Shown here in pieces: positions 1 through 10,085 of a DNA stretch of 64,000 nucleotides. Position 1 is the first letter of the stretch. Each line of letters starts with the position of its first letter. The translations under genes and the position numbers were made by a program. The notes under the pieces are model-generated. The model did not search any database. It was not told the origin of the DNA and saw nothing but the letters and a program-made list of their open reading frames with translations. This DNA is from Nephrocerus scutellatus (taxonomy: Eukaryota; Arthropoda; Insecta; Diptera; Pipunculidae): positions 90,066,779-90,130,778 of the forward strand of contig OX352761.1 of the NCBI GenBank assembly GCA_947095585.1, written 5' to 3'.

Positions 1-320
1 ACCATTTGTTTGCCTGATGTTTTCATCAAATTGAGAGAAAACAACAGTAAAGTGGAATCATTTTGCATCACGATAAAGCAAGCTCACACACATCAAATCA
101 AACAAGCGAGTATTTAAGCACTCAAACGATCGAATTGATGGGTTATCCGCCTTGGCACCCAATGATTTCTTCCTATTCCCAACAATCAGAGATAAGATGC
201 GTGGACAACATTTTTATCGTCTGAAGAAGCGGTTTTGGAGCTGTCATCTTCGGACTGGAAAAAGTGTTTCGATAAATGGTTTGTGCGTATGCAAAAGTGT
301 ATAGATCTTAAAGGCGAATA
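1..320 (+). pseudogene. mariner transposase C-terminal remnant
   Basis: Conceptual translation gives the last part of a mariner-family transposase, the DDE/D enzyme that cuts and pastes the element at TA sites. A readable piece starts near base 60 with ILHHDKASSHTSNQTSEYL, which contains the second catalytic Asp (codon 72-74). After a small deletion and frame change, LAPNDFFLFPTIRDKMRGQ follows from base 152, and after another frame change SSDWKKCFDKWFVRMQKCID ending in KGEYF. The third catalytic Asp, expected a few residues before LAPND, is lost in the deletion. The 3' end of the element is replaced by the microsatellite that starts at 321. The copy is 5'-truncated by the window edge and clearly dead. 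Family assignment rests on remembered mariner motifs and is fairly secure; the subfamily is not. Confidence 0.82.
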
Positions 321-1236
321 TTTTGTTTGTTTGTTTGTTTGTTTGTTTGTTTGTTTGTTTGTTTGTTTGTTTGTTTGTTTGTTTGTTTGTTTGTTTGTTT
401 GTTTGTTTGTTTGTTTGTTTGTTTGTTTGTTTGTTTGTTTGTTTGTTTGTTTGTTTGTTTGTTTGTTTGTTTGTTTGTTTGTTTGTTTGTTTGTTTGTTT
501 GTTTGTTTGTTTGTTTGTTTGTTTGTTTGTTTGTTTGTTTGTTTGTTTGTTTGTTTGTTTGTTTGTTTGTTTGTTTGTTTGTTTGTTTGTTTGTTTGTTT
601 GTTTGTTTGTTTGTTTGTTTGTTTGTTTGTTTGTTTGTTTGTTTGTTTGTTTGTTTGTTTGTTTGTTTGTTTGTTTGTTTGTTTGTTTGTTTGTTTGTTT
701 GTTTGTTTGTTTGTTTGTTTGTTTGTTTGTTTGTTTGTTTGTTTGTTTGTTTGTTTGTTTGTTTGTTTGTTTGTTTGTTTGTTTGTTTGTTTGTTTGTTT
801 GTTTGTTTGTTTGTTTGTTTGTTTGTTTGTTTGTTTGTTTGTTTGTTTGTTTGTTTGTTTGTTTGTTTGTTTGTTTGTTTGTTTGTTTGTTTGTTTGTTT
901 GTTTGTTTGTTTGTTTGTTTGTTTGTTTGTTTGTTTGTTTGTTTGTTTGTTTGTTTGTTTGTTTGTTTGTTTGTTTGTTTGTTTGTTTGTTTGTTTGTTT
1001 GTTTGTTTGTTTGTTTGTTTGTTTGTTTGTTTGTTTGTTTGTTTGTTTGTTTGTTTGTTTGTTTGTTTGTTTGTTTGTTTGTTTGTTTGTTTGTTTGTTT
1101 GTTTGTTTGTTTGTTTGTTTGTTTGTTTGTTTGTTTGTTTGTTTGTTTGTTTGTTTGTTTGTTTGTTTGTTTGTTTGTTTGTTTGTTTGTTTGTTTGTTG
1201 TTTGTTTGTTTGTTTGTTTCTTTCTTTCTTTCTTTA
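321..1236. repeat. giant (TTTG)n microsatellite with a (TTTC)n tail
   Basis: About 899 bases of uninterrupted TTTG units (roughly 224 copies) run from 321 to 1219 with a single phase slip near 1198-1200, where one T is missing. Four to five TTTC units follow, to 1236. All three forward frames and a reverse frame stay open only because the repeat has no stop codon, so the apparent 300-400 residue ORFs are artefacts. A HINE tandem block starts directly after it. Confidence 0.98.
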
Positions 1237-2097
1237 AAATTTGGGCCTCGGTTTGGCAGGCTCCAATACAAATATTTCACAATATTTACCTGATTTTCTT
1301 TAAATTTTATATACATGTGTATCTCCAATGTACAACACTTTTGTAATAAATTTGGAGACCCAGGGTCTAAGGGTCGTGAGGCCCCATACATATTATTTTA
1401 AAAAAAAACAGATCTTCTTCAAATTTTATACACATGTGTATCTCCAATGGACAACACTTTTGTAATAATACATATACATATTATTTAATAAAAAAAATAA
1501 CCCGATTTTCTTCAAATTTTATACACATGTGTATCTCCGATGGACAACACTTTTTGCAAACATTTTGGATAACCCGGGCCCCGGGGTTGTAAGGTTCTAT
1601 ACAAATTATCCTTAGGCCCGAGGGGTACCCATAATATTTTTTTAAAAATTAGCCCGATTTTTTCCAAATTTTATACACATGTGTGTCTCCGATGGACAAA
1701 ACTTTTTGGAGTGAACGAGCCCTGAGGCCCGAGTGGTGCCCATTTAATTTTTTTCAAAAATTAGCACGATTTTCTTCAAACTTTAAACACATGTGTATCT
1801 CAGATGAACAAAACTTTTTGTATAATTTTTGGAGTGAACGGGCCCTGAGTCCTGAGGGGTGCACATGTAATTTTTTAAAAATTATCTCTATTTTCTTGAA
1901 ATTTTAAACACATGTGTATCTCCGATGGACAAAACTTTTTGCAAAATTCTTGGAGTGATCGGGCCCTGAGACCCGAGTGGTGCCCATGTTCATTCTTTAA
2001 AAATAAACACGATTTCATTAAAAATTTAATCACATAATATGTATCTCCTATTAGAGAATTTACATGAAAAATTTAATTTTTATTGGTTGTTTTTATA
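1237..2097 (+). mobile_element. HINE/DINE-1-like element, tandem core and 3' end
   Basis: About six degenerate units of roughly 115-120 bases, each containing a TTTCTTCAAATTTTATACAC core, CATGTGTATCTCC, a 'GGACAAAACTTTTTG' stretch and a GC-rich 'gggccc...gaggggt' segment. The last unit runs into the family's 3' end: CCTATTAGAGAATTTACATG followed by a T-rich 'ttattggttgtttt'. The 5' end is missing and the microsatellite is in its place. No coding capacity. The family call rests on the architecture (subterminal inverted AATTCTCT/AGAGAATT, tandem core, T-run flanks), which matches known Helentron-derived non-autonomous elements. Confidence 0.75.
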
Positions 2098-2840
2098 TAC
2101 AGGGTGTATCCGTTAAGGGGGCAAATACTCAAAGGAGTGATTCCTTGGTCAATTTCGTGAAAAAAATCTTATGGGATGGGGGGTCTAATTTCAGCACCTG
2201 CGGTGTACGTAGCGTTTAAATACGAGGAGACTTACATCAATTCACACCCTGTTACTCTTAAACGCTTCTAGTTACAAGGCCGCTATTGGTCATTTTTGAA
2301 AGAAAATTAAATTTATAAGATCAAAAAGTTAACACATTTTTAAATTCTAAAAACCGTTACCGATATAAACGGCGTCAAAATCAAAAAATGTTTTTTCTTT
2401 TTTTAAATTTTGTTTTCAAACGCGAATATTTCGAAAATCGCTCTCTGATAATTTTTTTTTGACCAATGCAATATTAAAGCCTATTCAATTTACTACAAAT
2501 CCACCTAACAATATTTATGCATTCGGTCAACAGGAGCAGGGTTAATAATTAAAGTTTTTAAAATAAACGAAAACGTACTTTTGACCTTACATGACTTCAC
2601 ACCATATAACTCTTGAACGCTTCCAGCTACAAGCTTACTGTTTGCTTTTTTTGAAAGAAAAGTACTCCCGTTAGGCATTGGCGTTATAAAACACAGTTTT
2701 TGACAATCTGCAAGTTATTAAAACTGAATGTTTTGTACATATCCCAGAAGAGAAAATACAAAATTGGAACAAAAAATAATTTAGTAATTTTCGTCGGATA
2801 TCCAGATAATGTTAAATGTTATCGTGTCTAAATCAAGAAA
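2098..2840. repeat. unassigned dispersed repeat with an internal direct repeat
   Basis: Starts at ACAGGGTGTATCC immediately after the HINE end. A stretch around 2241 (TTCACACCCTGTTACTC, then 'acgcttctagttac') recurs in diverged form around 2595, about 354 bases later. The segment 2457-2590 is repeated at 4345-4495. No ORF of note. It could be the end of an unknown DNA transposon; I do not recognise it. Confidence 0.5.
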
Positions 2841-2934
2841 TAAATTAAAATAGATGTCTCACTGAAACCACTCCAACCTCACTGACCGCACCCCACCCCC
2901 CAACCCACAACACTGACCTAAACTCCAAAAATTT

Positions 2935-4340
2935 GGGCCCCTCAGGCCTCTGGGTCGGGGGGCTCCCATACAAATATTTTACAAAATTTACCCGATTTTC
3001 TTCAAATTTAATACGCATGTATAGGGTGTTTTTTTGGGAGGTTTGTTTTTCCGATAGATGTCGTTTTATTTTATGACAGTTGTTTTGACAGCTCAAAGTG
3101 GCATTTCTACTCAGTATTGTTTGGCAAATCATTATGAAAAAAAAAAAAAAATAAAAAAAAAAAAAAAAATGACATTTGTGAAAAATAGTCGTGGTAGCCA
3201 TATGCCAGAAATTGTGTTTAAATGTTAAATGCCAAAAAATTATCTACCAAATAAAAAAAAATTTTGGTCATTTCATAATTTTATATGTGTTTTATTCAAA
3301 AAAAAAATCGGCAACCTCTTAAAAAAACACCCGTTAGATATATATATTTTTTTTTTTTTTTTTTCATAATGATTTGCCAAACAATACTGAGTAGAAATGC
3401 CACTTTGAGCTGTCAAAACAACTGTCATAAAATAAAACGACATCTATCGGAAAAACAAACCTCCCAAAAAAACACCCTATATATCTCTGATGGGCAATAC
3501 TTTTTAGAAAAATTTGGAAATGCCCGGGGTCAGGGGGACCAATATAAATTTTCCAAATTAAATTAAAATTAAAATTTAAATTACCCGATTTTCTTCAAAT
3601 TGTATACGCATGTGTATCTCAGACGAAGAACACTCTTTGTAAAAATGGGTTACTGATCGGGACCCGGAGTCGGGGGCACCCATACAAATTTTATAAAAAA
3701 GTACCCAATTTTCTTTAAATTTTATACGCATGTGTATCTCCGATTGACAAAACTTTTTGTAGAAATTTGGAAGTGATTCGGCCCGGGGTCGGGGGCACCC
3801 GTACAAATTTTTTTAAAAAAAGTACCCGATTTTCTTTAAATTTTATACGCAAGTGTACCTCCAATGGACAACACTTTTTGTAAAAATTTGGAAATTTGAT
3901 CGCGGAACCCATACAAATTTTATACAAAATAGTACCCAATTATCTTTAAATTTTGTACGAATGTGTATCTCAGATGGAGAACACTTTTTGTAAAAATTAG
4001 GTAATGCTCGGCCACCGGGATCGGGGCAGCCATACAAATTTTATACAAAAAAGTACCCGTTTTTCTTCAAATTTTATACCTATATGTAAAAATTTTGGAG
4101 CCATACAAAACTTTAAAAAATTTGTCCGATTTTCTTCAAATTTTGTACACATGTGTATCTCCTATGGATAACACTCCGATAGAAACACTATTTGTAAAAA
4201 TTTTGAAGTGATCGGTATAAGGGGCTAAACAATTTCTTTTAAAAATGTACCCGATTTTATTTAAACTTTGCACATTGTGTATCCCCGATTAGAGAATTTA
4301 CACCAAAAATTTTCATTTTTATGGGTGGTTTTTTTAAAAT
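2935..4340 (+). mobile_element. HINE element interrupted by a MITE
   Basis: Begins inside the 5' block ('gggcccctcaggcctc...ggggggctcccatacaaat') and contains about seven core units at a period near 115-120, ending at 4280-4340 with CCGATTAGAGAATTTACAC and the T-rich terminus. The unit at 3011-3022 is split by the MITE at 3024-3477: 'cgcatgta' on the left and 'tatctctgatgg' on the right rejoin to the usual core sequence. Short ORFs here are repeat read-through. Confidence 0.78.
3024..3477. mobile_element. fold-back MITE in a TA target
   Basis: About 125 bases at the left (3024 to ~3148, starting GGGTGTTTTTTTGGGAGG) and at the right (~3353 to 3477) are near-perfect inverted copies. They are flanked by TA at 3022-3023 and 3478-3479, as expected for a Tc1/mariner-type target. 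A degenerate second end (AACCTCTTAAAAAAACACCC, 3313-3332) lies inside, so 3024-3332 looks like one ~309-base element with short imperfect ends, followed by an inverted partial copy of its own left arm. Flanking A/T homopolymers make the exact arm length uncertain. No transposase. Confidence 0.8.
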
Positions 4341-4495
4341 TTCCTTTTTTGACAAATGCAGCCAATTCAATTAAAGCCTATTAAATTTTCTACAAATCCA
4401 CCTCATAATAATTATGCATTCGGTCAACAGAAGCAGGGTTAAAAATGAATGTTTGTAAAATGAACGAAAACGTACTTTTGACCTTAGTTACACCC
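4341..4495. repeat. second copy of the 2457-2590 repeat
   Basis: Shares 'cctattaaattttctacaaatccacct', 'gcattcggtcaacag.agcagggtta' and 'gaacgaaaacgtacttttgacctta' with 2457-2590, again just downstream of a HINE 3' end. This suggests that a HINE plus its flank was duplicated once in this area. Confidence 0.7.
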
Positions 4496-5114
4496 GAGCG
4501 AGATCGTGCGGGTATGTTACTACTACTACGTATAAGAAGAGTTCCATGACGTATCAGTGTTTCTGCAGCAAGAGTGCCACAAAATTACACTTGGAACGGA
4601 TGCACCCTTGTCAGATCACTCCAGTGCATAATATGCTTCAACAGGACATACCAAGAAGGACCTAATCTTGTCTTTCTTCTTTTCCTGTATCAATTTTAGT
4701 CTTTTATTTTCTAGCACGCACACAATTTTTTTTGATATATGTAACGGCGTTATGAGCGGACAGCCCCATGAAGGACCCACCGCATAACGACGAGCTATTG
4801 TAGGTATCCTATTGCGTGCAAAACGACGAGCGGCGGCTCAGCCTGGGTAAAGGCAAGATGACCCATCTTTAGGGCGTTGCATGGCAGCCCTCCTCTCAAC
4901 ACACTACCATCACACTGACACATTCCCACTGAGAACACACCCAATGACCCCGCAGACCTATTCTATTATTTTCAAAGAACAAATTGCTTATCTTTTTGAC
5001 CCGTAGCTGGCGACACTTGAAGCAAATTTCTTGGCGCCAAAAACTGCGTTTATGGATAGTAGAACAAAAAACTAAGACAAAACCACCAGATTCAAGTTCT
5101 AGTATATATGCTTT
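4496..5114. other. no recognisable gene
   Basis: Unique-looking sequence with more GC than its surroundings near 4745-4900. A minus-strand ORF of about 80 codons (4896-5141) resembles nothing I know. No repeat partner was seen elsewhere in the window. Confidence 0.4.
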
Positions 5115-5265
5115 CATTATAGGAGATACAACTGTGTGCAAAATTTGAAGTCAGTTTTTAAAAAAATAATAAGGGCACCCCTCGGCCTTCGAGAATTTAT
5201 ATCACTTCCAAATTTATAAAAAGGGTTGTTATCGGAGATACACATGTGTACAATAGTTTAAGAAA
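5115..5265 (-). mobile_element. HINE core fragment
   Basis: Reverse-orientation core unit: GGAGATACACATGTGTAC, 'aagggcacccctcggcc' and 'cacttccaaatttataaaaag' are the complement of the plus-oriented core. Both ends are missing. Confidence 0.7.
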
Positions 5266-5780
5266 ATTTAAAGTTTAATTAATACATTAAACTTGTATTC
5301 GTTTGTTATTAAATTAATTATTCCTAAGTTACACATACGAGCAATATTCGCCATTGCTGCAAGCAATAATTTAACAATACGCCAATTTGTTAAAACGGCC
5401 AACAGAGTACGATGACGAGTCTGCAAGCTCAAAAAGACATTATATGAACTAAAACAAGAAATTCAAAATAACCATTTTCAATCATCTTACTAATTTTGAA
5501 TTTGAAATTTTTGCGGTTAGTCCATGTTTTTTTTATGTGGAGAGGTATCAAAGTTATATTTATAGCACGTTATATCGATAATGACTTGTGGCATCTTTTA
5601 CCGCAAATTTAATGTCATTTGCGGATATTAAAAGATATTGGAAATCACTATCTGATCGACGAGGCAAACTATTATATTGATTGTAACTCAAACGGACCGA
5701 TGATGGAGCAATACATATTCATCAGTCTAGGCTTATTTTTAAAAAAATTTAATAATTAACTCCTTTGTGTTGTAGTTATT
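5266..5780. other. AT-rich sequence, no gene seen
   Basis: No ORF, RNA signature or repeat match that I can support. Confidence 0.4.
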
Positions 5781-6305
5781 CAGATTATCCAGTGGGAAAG
5801 TGTCCGATATATTGGGGTTCACGAAGACAGCGGTGTACAGCGGTGTCATCAACTGCAACCGAATATATAGCTCATTAAGTGGGGTGTTTGGAGACTGGTG
5901 GTAGGGGTTTATGTGTGCGGTTAGTGAAGCTTGGTAACTATAAAAGTATATTGAACTATATTGACATACTCGTAAAATACTCACTTGTAACTACATAATA
6001 TATATACTTAGTAATTAACTTCCTTCAATCTCTTTCTTCTTATTCAAGTCAAACACTAAGGTCGGGCCTACATATTATATAATAAGCACATAAACATAAA
6101 ATACTTTTATATTTTATTGAAATGGAATAAAAAAAGGCATCAATGATTTTTTTATTCCTTTCGTGCAAACAACATGAGATGACAACAAATTTCAGCATCG
6201 GTATATGCTGTAGTAAAGGAACTTTTAACAATTCGGTTTGATAAAAATGTTTTAAGACGAATTCCTAAAGTTTGTAAATGTTAAAGTATTATGTAAACAC
6301 AGCTT
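5781..6305 (+). repeat. dispersed repeat A (LTR-like), copy 1
   Basis: A ~525-base stretch from CAGTGGGAAAGTGTCCGATA to 'cagcttcgcaccc', diverged from but clearly homologous to 26172-26740 and 32338-32905. It carries a TATA-like 'ctataaaagtatattga', then 'cttagtaattaacttccttcaatctctttct'. The other copies have AATAAA at that last position. The order TATA, poly(A) signal, short tail is what an LTR would show, but I see no primer-binding site or TG...CA ends, so LTR identity is inference. Confidence 0.6.
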
Positions 6306-6725
6306 CGCACCCCCAGTTAAGAACCGTTGCTTTAGACTATCCAATTATGAAATTATTTAACGAAATTAGTACGAGAAATTTTGTATTGAAAACACATATA
6401 TCATTACACTTAACCTAAGTTAAGTTTAATAAGTGAGATGAATAGTGTAACGAAGTTTTTTCTTCTATAGCTGGGGTATGCTCAGCGGTTTCCAGTGAGT
6501 TCGATACAGAAAATTTATAAACACATGTGATAAGATTTTCTCGCTTTTATTTTATTTCTTTTGGCTGATATTTACAATGGTGTTACAAATTTGCTTAATA
6601 CGTGCTATTTTACTTTTAGGGTTAAGTTTGAGTTTGATCTCGCCTTACGCTACTTATGGAATCGATGTCAAGACATCGCAATGTGCGTTTCGTGGTGCCT
6701 GAATCATGTAACTTAATATAACTAT
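6306..6725. other. no recognisable gene
   Basis: AT-rich sequence without a credible ORF or repeat partner. Confidence 0.4.
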
Positions 6726-7000
6726 CACACCTTCGACTAGGAGAGACTATGTCCCTGCCTCCTATAAGCGGACTAAGAAAATAGTCTGCAACCCCTTACG
6801 GCGGGTGTGGGGAAGCAGCAGACTGTATACAAGCTGGGCTAATAGATATTTATAATAACATACAACCCCTTACCGCGAGTGGGGGGAAGCTGTTTGTTAT
6901 GTACACGCTAATGATCATAGGTTCACAACCCCTTACTACGGGTCGGGGGAAACTGTGATGATAATTCCCTACAGCACCTTGGGGAAAGTTGTAGGTTGTG
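6726..7000. repeat. CCCCTTACcrCGGGTGGGGG hairpin-type repeats, cluster 1
   Basis: Four irregular units spaced 60-85 bases apart around 6790, 6865, 6930 and 6970. Each has a C-rich arm (AACCCCTTACC), a short loop and a G-rich arm (GGGTGGGGGGAAGCTGT) and can fold into a GC hairpin. 'GGAGAGACTA...CCTGCCTCCTATAAGCG' precedes the first. The same motif pair recurs at 9890-10085. Confidence 0.7.
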
Positions 7001-7029
7001 TCTAAACTAGGAGTATTACGTATAAATAT

Positions 7030-8342
7030 AAAAAAACAACACATAAAAATTAAAATTATTCATGTAAATTCTCTAATAGGGGATACATATGTGTGTAAAG
7101 TTTGAACTGGGTCACCGGAGATACAGATATGTAAAAAAAATTGTATGGAAAAAAAATACAAATCAAAAACTCAAAAATTTTTACAAAAAGTTCGGTCTAT
7201 CGGAGATACACATATGTTTAAAATTTAAAGTAAATCGGGCTTATTTTAAAAAAAAACATTTATGGCCCCGCCCCCAGGCCACAGGGCCCATTCGTTCCAA
7301 AAATTGTACAAAAACTTTTGTCCATCGGGATAGACATATGTTTAAAATTTGAAGAAAATCGGGCTAATTTTTAAAAAATTTATACGGGCACCCCTCGGGC
7401 CTCGCCCATTCGCTCAAAAAATGTCCAAAAAGTTTTGTCCATCGGAGATACACATGTGTATAAAATTTTAACAAAATCGGGTTAATTTTAAATTTAAATG
7501 TATTGTATGAGGCCCCACGACCCCAGAGCTCGGCGTCTGTAAATTTTTTACAATAGGTGTTGTCCATCGGAGATATACACACGTGTATAAAATTTGAAGA
7601 AAGTTGTCCACCGGAGGTACACACGTGTGTAAAATTTAAAGAAAGTCGGGTAAATTTTTTTAAAATATTTGTATGGGGCCCGGGTCCCAGGGTCTCCAAA
7701 AGTTATACAAAAAGTTTTGTCCATCGGAGATAACAACGTGTATAAAATTTGAAAAAATTCGGGTCCCGGGGTATACAAAATTTTTACAAAAAATTTTATT
7801 TTTACAAAAATTTTGTCCATCGTATATAAAATTTGAAGAAAATCGGGTTAATTTTTTTTTAAATTTGTTTGGGCCCCATGACCCTGTGAACCGCGGTTTC
7901 CAAAATTTTTACAAAAAGTGTTGTCCATCGGAGATACATACTTCTGTAAAATTTGAAGAAAATCGGGTTAATTTTTAAAAAAAAAATTATAGGGCCACGA
8001 CCCTGGGGCCCAGTCTTATCGGAGATACATATTTGTATAACATTTTAAGAAAATTGGGTAAATTTGTAAAATGTTTGTATGGGAGCCCCTGACCCCGAGG
8101 TCCGAGGGCTCCAAATTTTAATAGAAAGTATTGTCTCCGGAAATATACATGTGTGTAAAACTTCAATAAAATCGGGCTTTGGGAAGTGGGTTAAAATTGA
8201 TCAGAAAATCCCTCGGTGGTTTCCAAGATTTCTTTTTCAGATGAAGACCTGACAAACCGGGCTTTGGGAAGTGGGTTAAAAATTGATCAGAAAATCCCTC
8301 GGTGGTTTCCAAGCTTTCTTTTTCAGATGAATACCTGACAGA
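7030..8342 (-). mobile_element. HINE element, minus orientation, nearly complete
   Basis: Reads from the complement of the 3' end at 7030-7085 ('acaacacataaaaatt', then CATGTAAATTCTCTAATAGG) through about nine core units (GGAGATACACATGTGT, 'aaaatcgggttaattttt') to the 5' block 'gggctttgggaagtgggttaaaa' at 8173-8342. The 5' terminal AATTCTCTATATTAAC piece is missing. ORFs repeating a 'KFEENRVNF'-type peptide are out-of-phase read-through of this non-coding repeat. Confidence 0.78.
8173..8342. repeat. 85-base tandem duplication in the HINE 5' block
   Basis: 8173-8257 and 8258-8342 are near-identical, starting CGGGCTTTGGGAAGTGGG and including 'ccctcggtggtttccaag.tttctttttcagatgaa.acctgaca'. The last part is not seen in other HINEs, so the duplication includes some flank. 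Confidence 0.9.
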
Positions 8343-8490
8343 CTGTGTACTGAACGGAGTCGACCATTTCCTTGATGGTTTTGTGAGGTCATTTCTTTTT
8401 AGTTTCGTATTAGTCGTAAGAAAATTTTTGTATGAAAGAAAAATTAAAGAAATTTCCTATTTAAATATGGAAATTTTTATAATTTTTTTT
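8343..8490. other. spacer between opposed HINEs
   Basis: Short non-repeated stretch ending in a T-run (8483-8490), which is the insertion flank of the next HINE. Confidence 0.4.
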
Positions 8491-9578
8491 AATTCTCTAT
8501 ATTAACTTCACTTGCCCGTTTGTTTGTGGGTTTGTGGGTTTGTGGGTTTGTTTGTGGATTTGTGTGTCATGGAATCTTGCGATCAATTTTTAACCCACTT
8601 CCTAATGCCCGATTTTGCACACATGTCTATTTCCGGTGACAATACTTTCTATTAAAATTTGAGGCCCCTCGGACCTCGGGGTCGGGGGGCTCCCATACAA
8701 ATATTTTACAAAATTTACCCGATTTTTTTTTAAAATTTTATACAAATGGAAAACACTTTTTGTAAAATTTTTGAAGAGATCGGGCCCCTGGGTCGGTGGG
8801 GGGGGGGGGTCACCCATACAAATTTTATGAAAAAAGTTCCCGATTTTCTTCAAATTTTATACGCATGTGTATCTCCGATGGACAAAACTTTTTGTAAAAT
8901 TATTGAAGCGATCGGGCCCGGGGTCGGGGGGCTCCCATTTTTTTTTAATTATCAATTTTTAACACACTTCCTAGAGCCCGATTTTCCTGAAATTTTGTAC
9001 ACATGTGTATTACCGGTGAAAATACTTTCTTTTAAAATTTGATAGTGATCGGGCCACGGGTTCGGCCGCAAGGTCCTTATACATTTTTTCTTATAGTGGC
9101 ATCAGATACCGTCGTTCTTGTTAATGACTGTGTGTGGTGTCTGCTGCGCAGTCGGCATGGTTTTGGTGGTGGAGAAAGAGAGAGAGAGAGAGAAATCTTA
9201 GCTCACGCACAAATGAACCCAGCAAATGAAACGAGACATACATGTTTTATGCTTACTTCAACTGACTTACTTATTTACTGAATTGTATTTTTATTGATGT
9301 CGTTTTTGTTGTTGTCGATATCAACTTACAGATAGAACAACAAGTTTTCACAATATTCTGTCATTTCGCGTTTTCATAAATTAGTTCAGAGCAGTCAAAG
9401 AGTTCTCAAGATAAAAGCTCGTGTTTCTTATTTGCTCAGAGTATGAGCGTGCTCTAAGTGCTCAGAATAAAATGATCTGAGCTTTTTCAATTTTAACATC
9501 TGATGCCAAATGTCTCTTTCGATGATTTTCTAGAGAATTTAAATGAAAAATTTTAATTTTTATGGGTTGTTTTTTTTA
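8491..9578 (+). mobile_element. HINE element, full length
   Basis: Starts after a T-run with AATTCTCTATATTAACTTC and a GT-rich 'gtttgtgggtttgtgggttt' segment. It continues through the 5' block, two to three core units and an internal unique part (9100-9500, with a (GA)n run at 9173-9193), and ends at CTAGAGAATTTAAATG plus 'ttatgggttgttttttt'. Both subterminal inverted motifs (AATTCTCT and AGAGAATT) are present, so this is one of the best reference copies. Non-autonomous. Confidence 0.75.
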
Positions 9579-9885
9579 CCTAATTTTAGAATAGTTTTTA
9601 AATAGTAAGTTTAAGAGGCGAATAACTTCATGCATTTAGACCAAGACATCATTTTTTTCTCATCCCTGCCTATCCCATAAACCCTTTTTTCCTTTTTAAA
9701 TTTTTTTTTATTATTCAAATTCGAAAGTTTGTTTTTTGTTCATGAGGAGGTGTCGCTAGCAAGAGATGAGGACCACCCGTTCGAAAAACTAGCCCGTGCA
9801 ACCGCGAACGTGTCGCGAAGTCCTTGCCAGTGGCAGAACCCCTAGAGGGACCTCGCTCCATAACAGTTGAGCACAAAGAACTTGG
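9579..9885. other. no recognisable gene
   Basis: AT-rich up to 9730, then a GC-richer piece (9730-9880) without an ORF I can place. Confidence 0.4.
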
Positions 9886-10085
9886 AGAGACTAAGTCCTG
9901 CCTAAACGAACTAAGAAAATAGTCTCAACCCCTTACCACGGGTGGGGGGAAGCTGTAGACTGCAAGCTGAAAATGCGTAGCTGACCACAGAAAAGTTGGA
10001 GAGACTAATTCCCTGCCCCCTATAAGCGAAATAAGTCAATAGTCTCCAATTCCTTACCACGGGTGGGAGGAAGCTGTAAGCTATA
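9886..10085. repeat. CCTTACCACGGGTGGGGG hairpin-type repeats, cluster 2
   Basis: Two units about 115 bases apart (around 9930 and 10050), each preceded by TTGGAGAGACTAA.TCC and 'ctataagcgaaataag' or similar. These are the same motifs as at 6726-7000, so the two clusters are copies of one repeat unit. Confidence 0.7.

Noticed and set aside
186..1391. Long ORFs on both strands (300-400 codons) across the start of the window
   Set aside because: They are translations of the (TTTG)n array (repeating CLFV or KQTN); a tetranucleotide without stop codons stays open in every frame.
3576..4037. Families of small ORFs with related peptides (KFKENRV, FYKKCCPSEIHM and similar), also at 7100-8850, 19725-20234, 45589-45804 and elsewhere
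   Set aside because: They are read-through of the non-coding HINE core in different frames and strands; no frame is conserved between units.
6726..7000. Regularly spaced hairpin repeats resembling a CRISPR array
   Set aside because: Spacing is irregular, spacers are related to each other, there are no cas genes, and the context is a eukaryotic transposon region.
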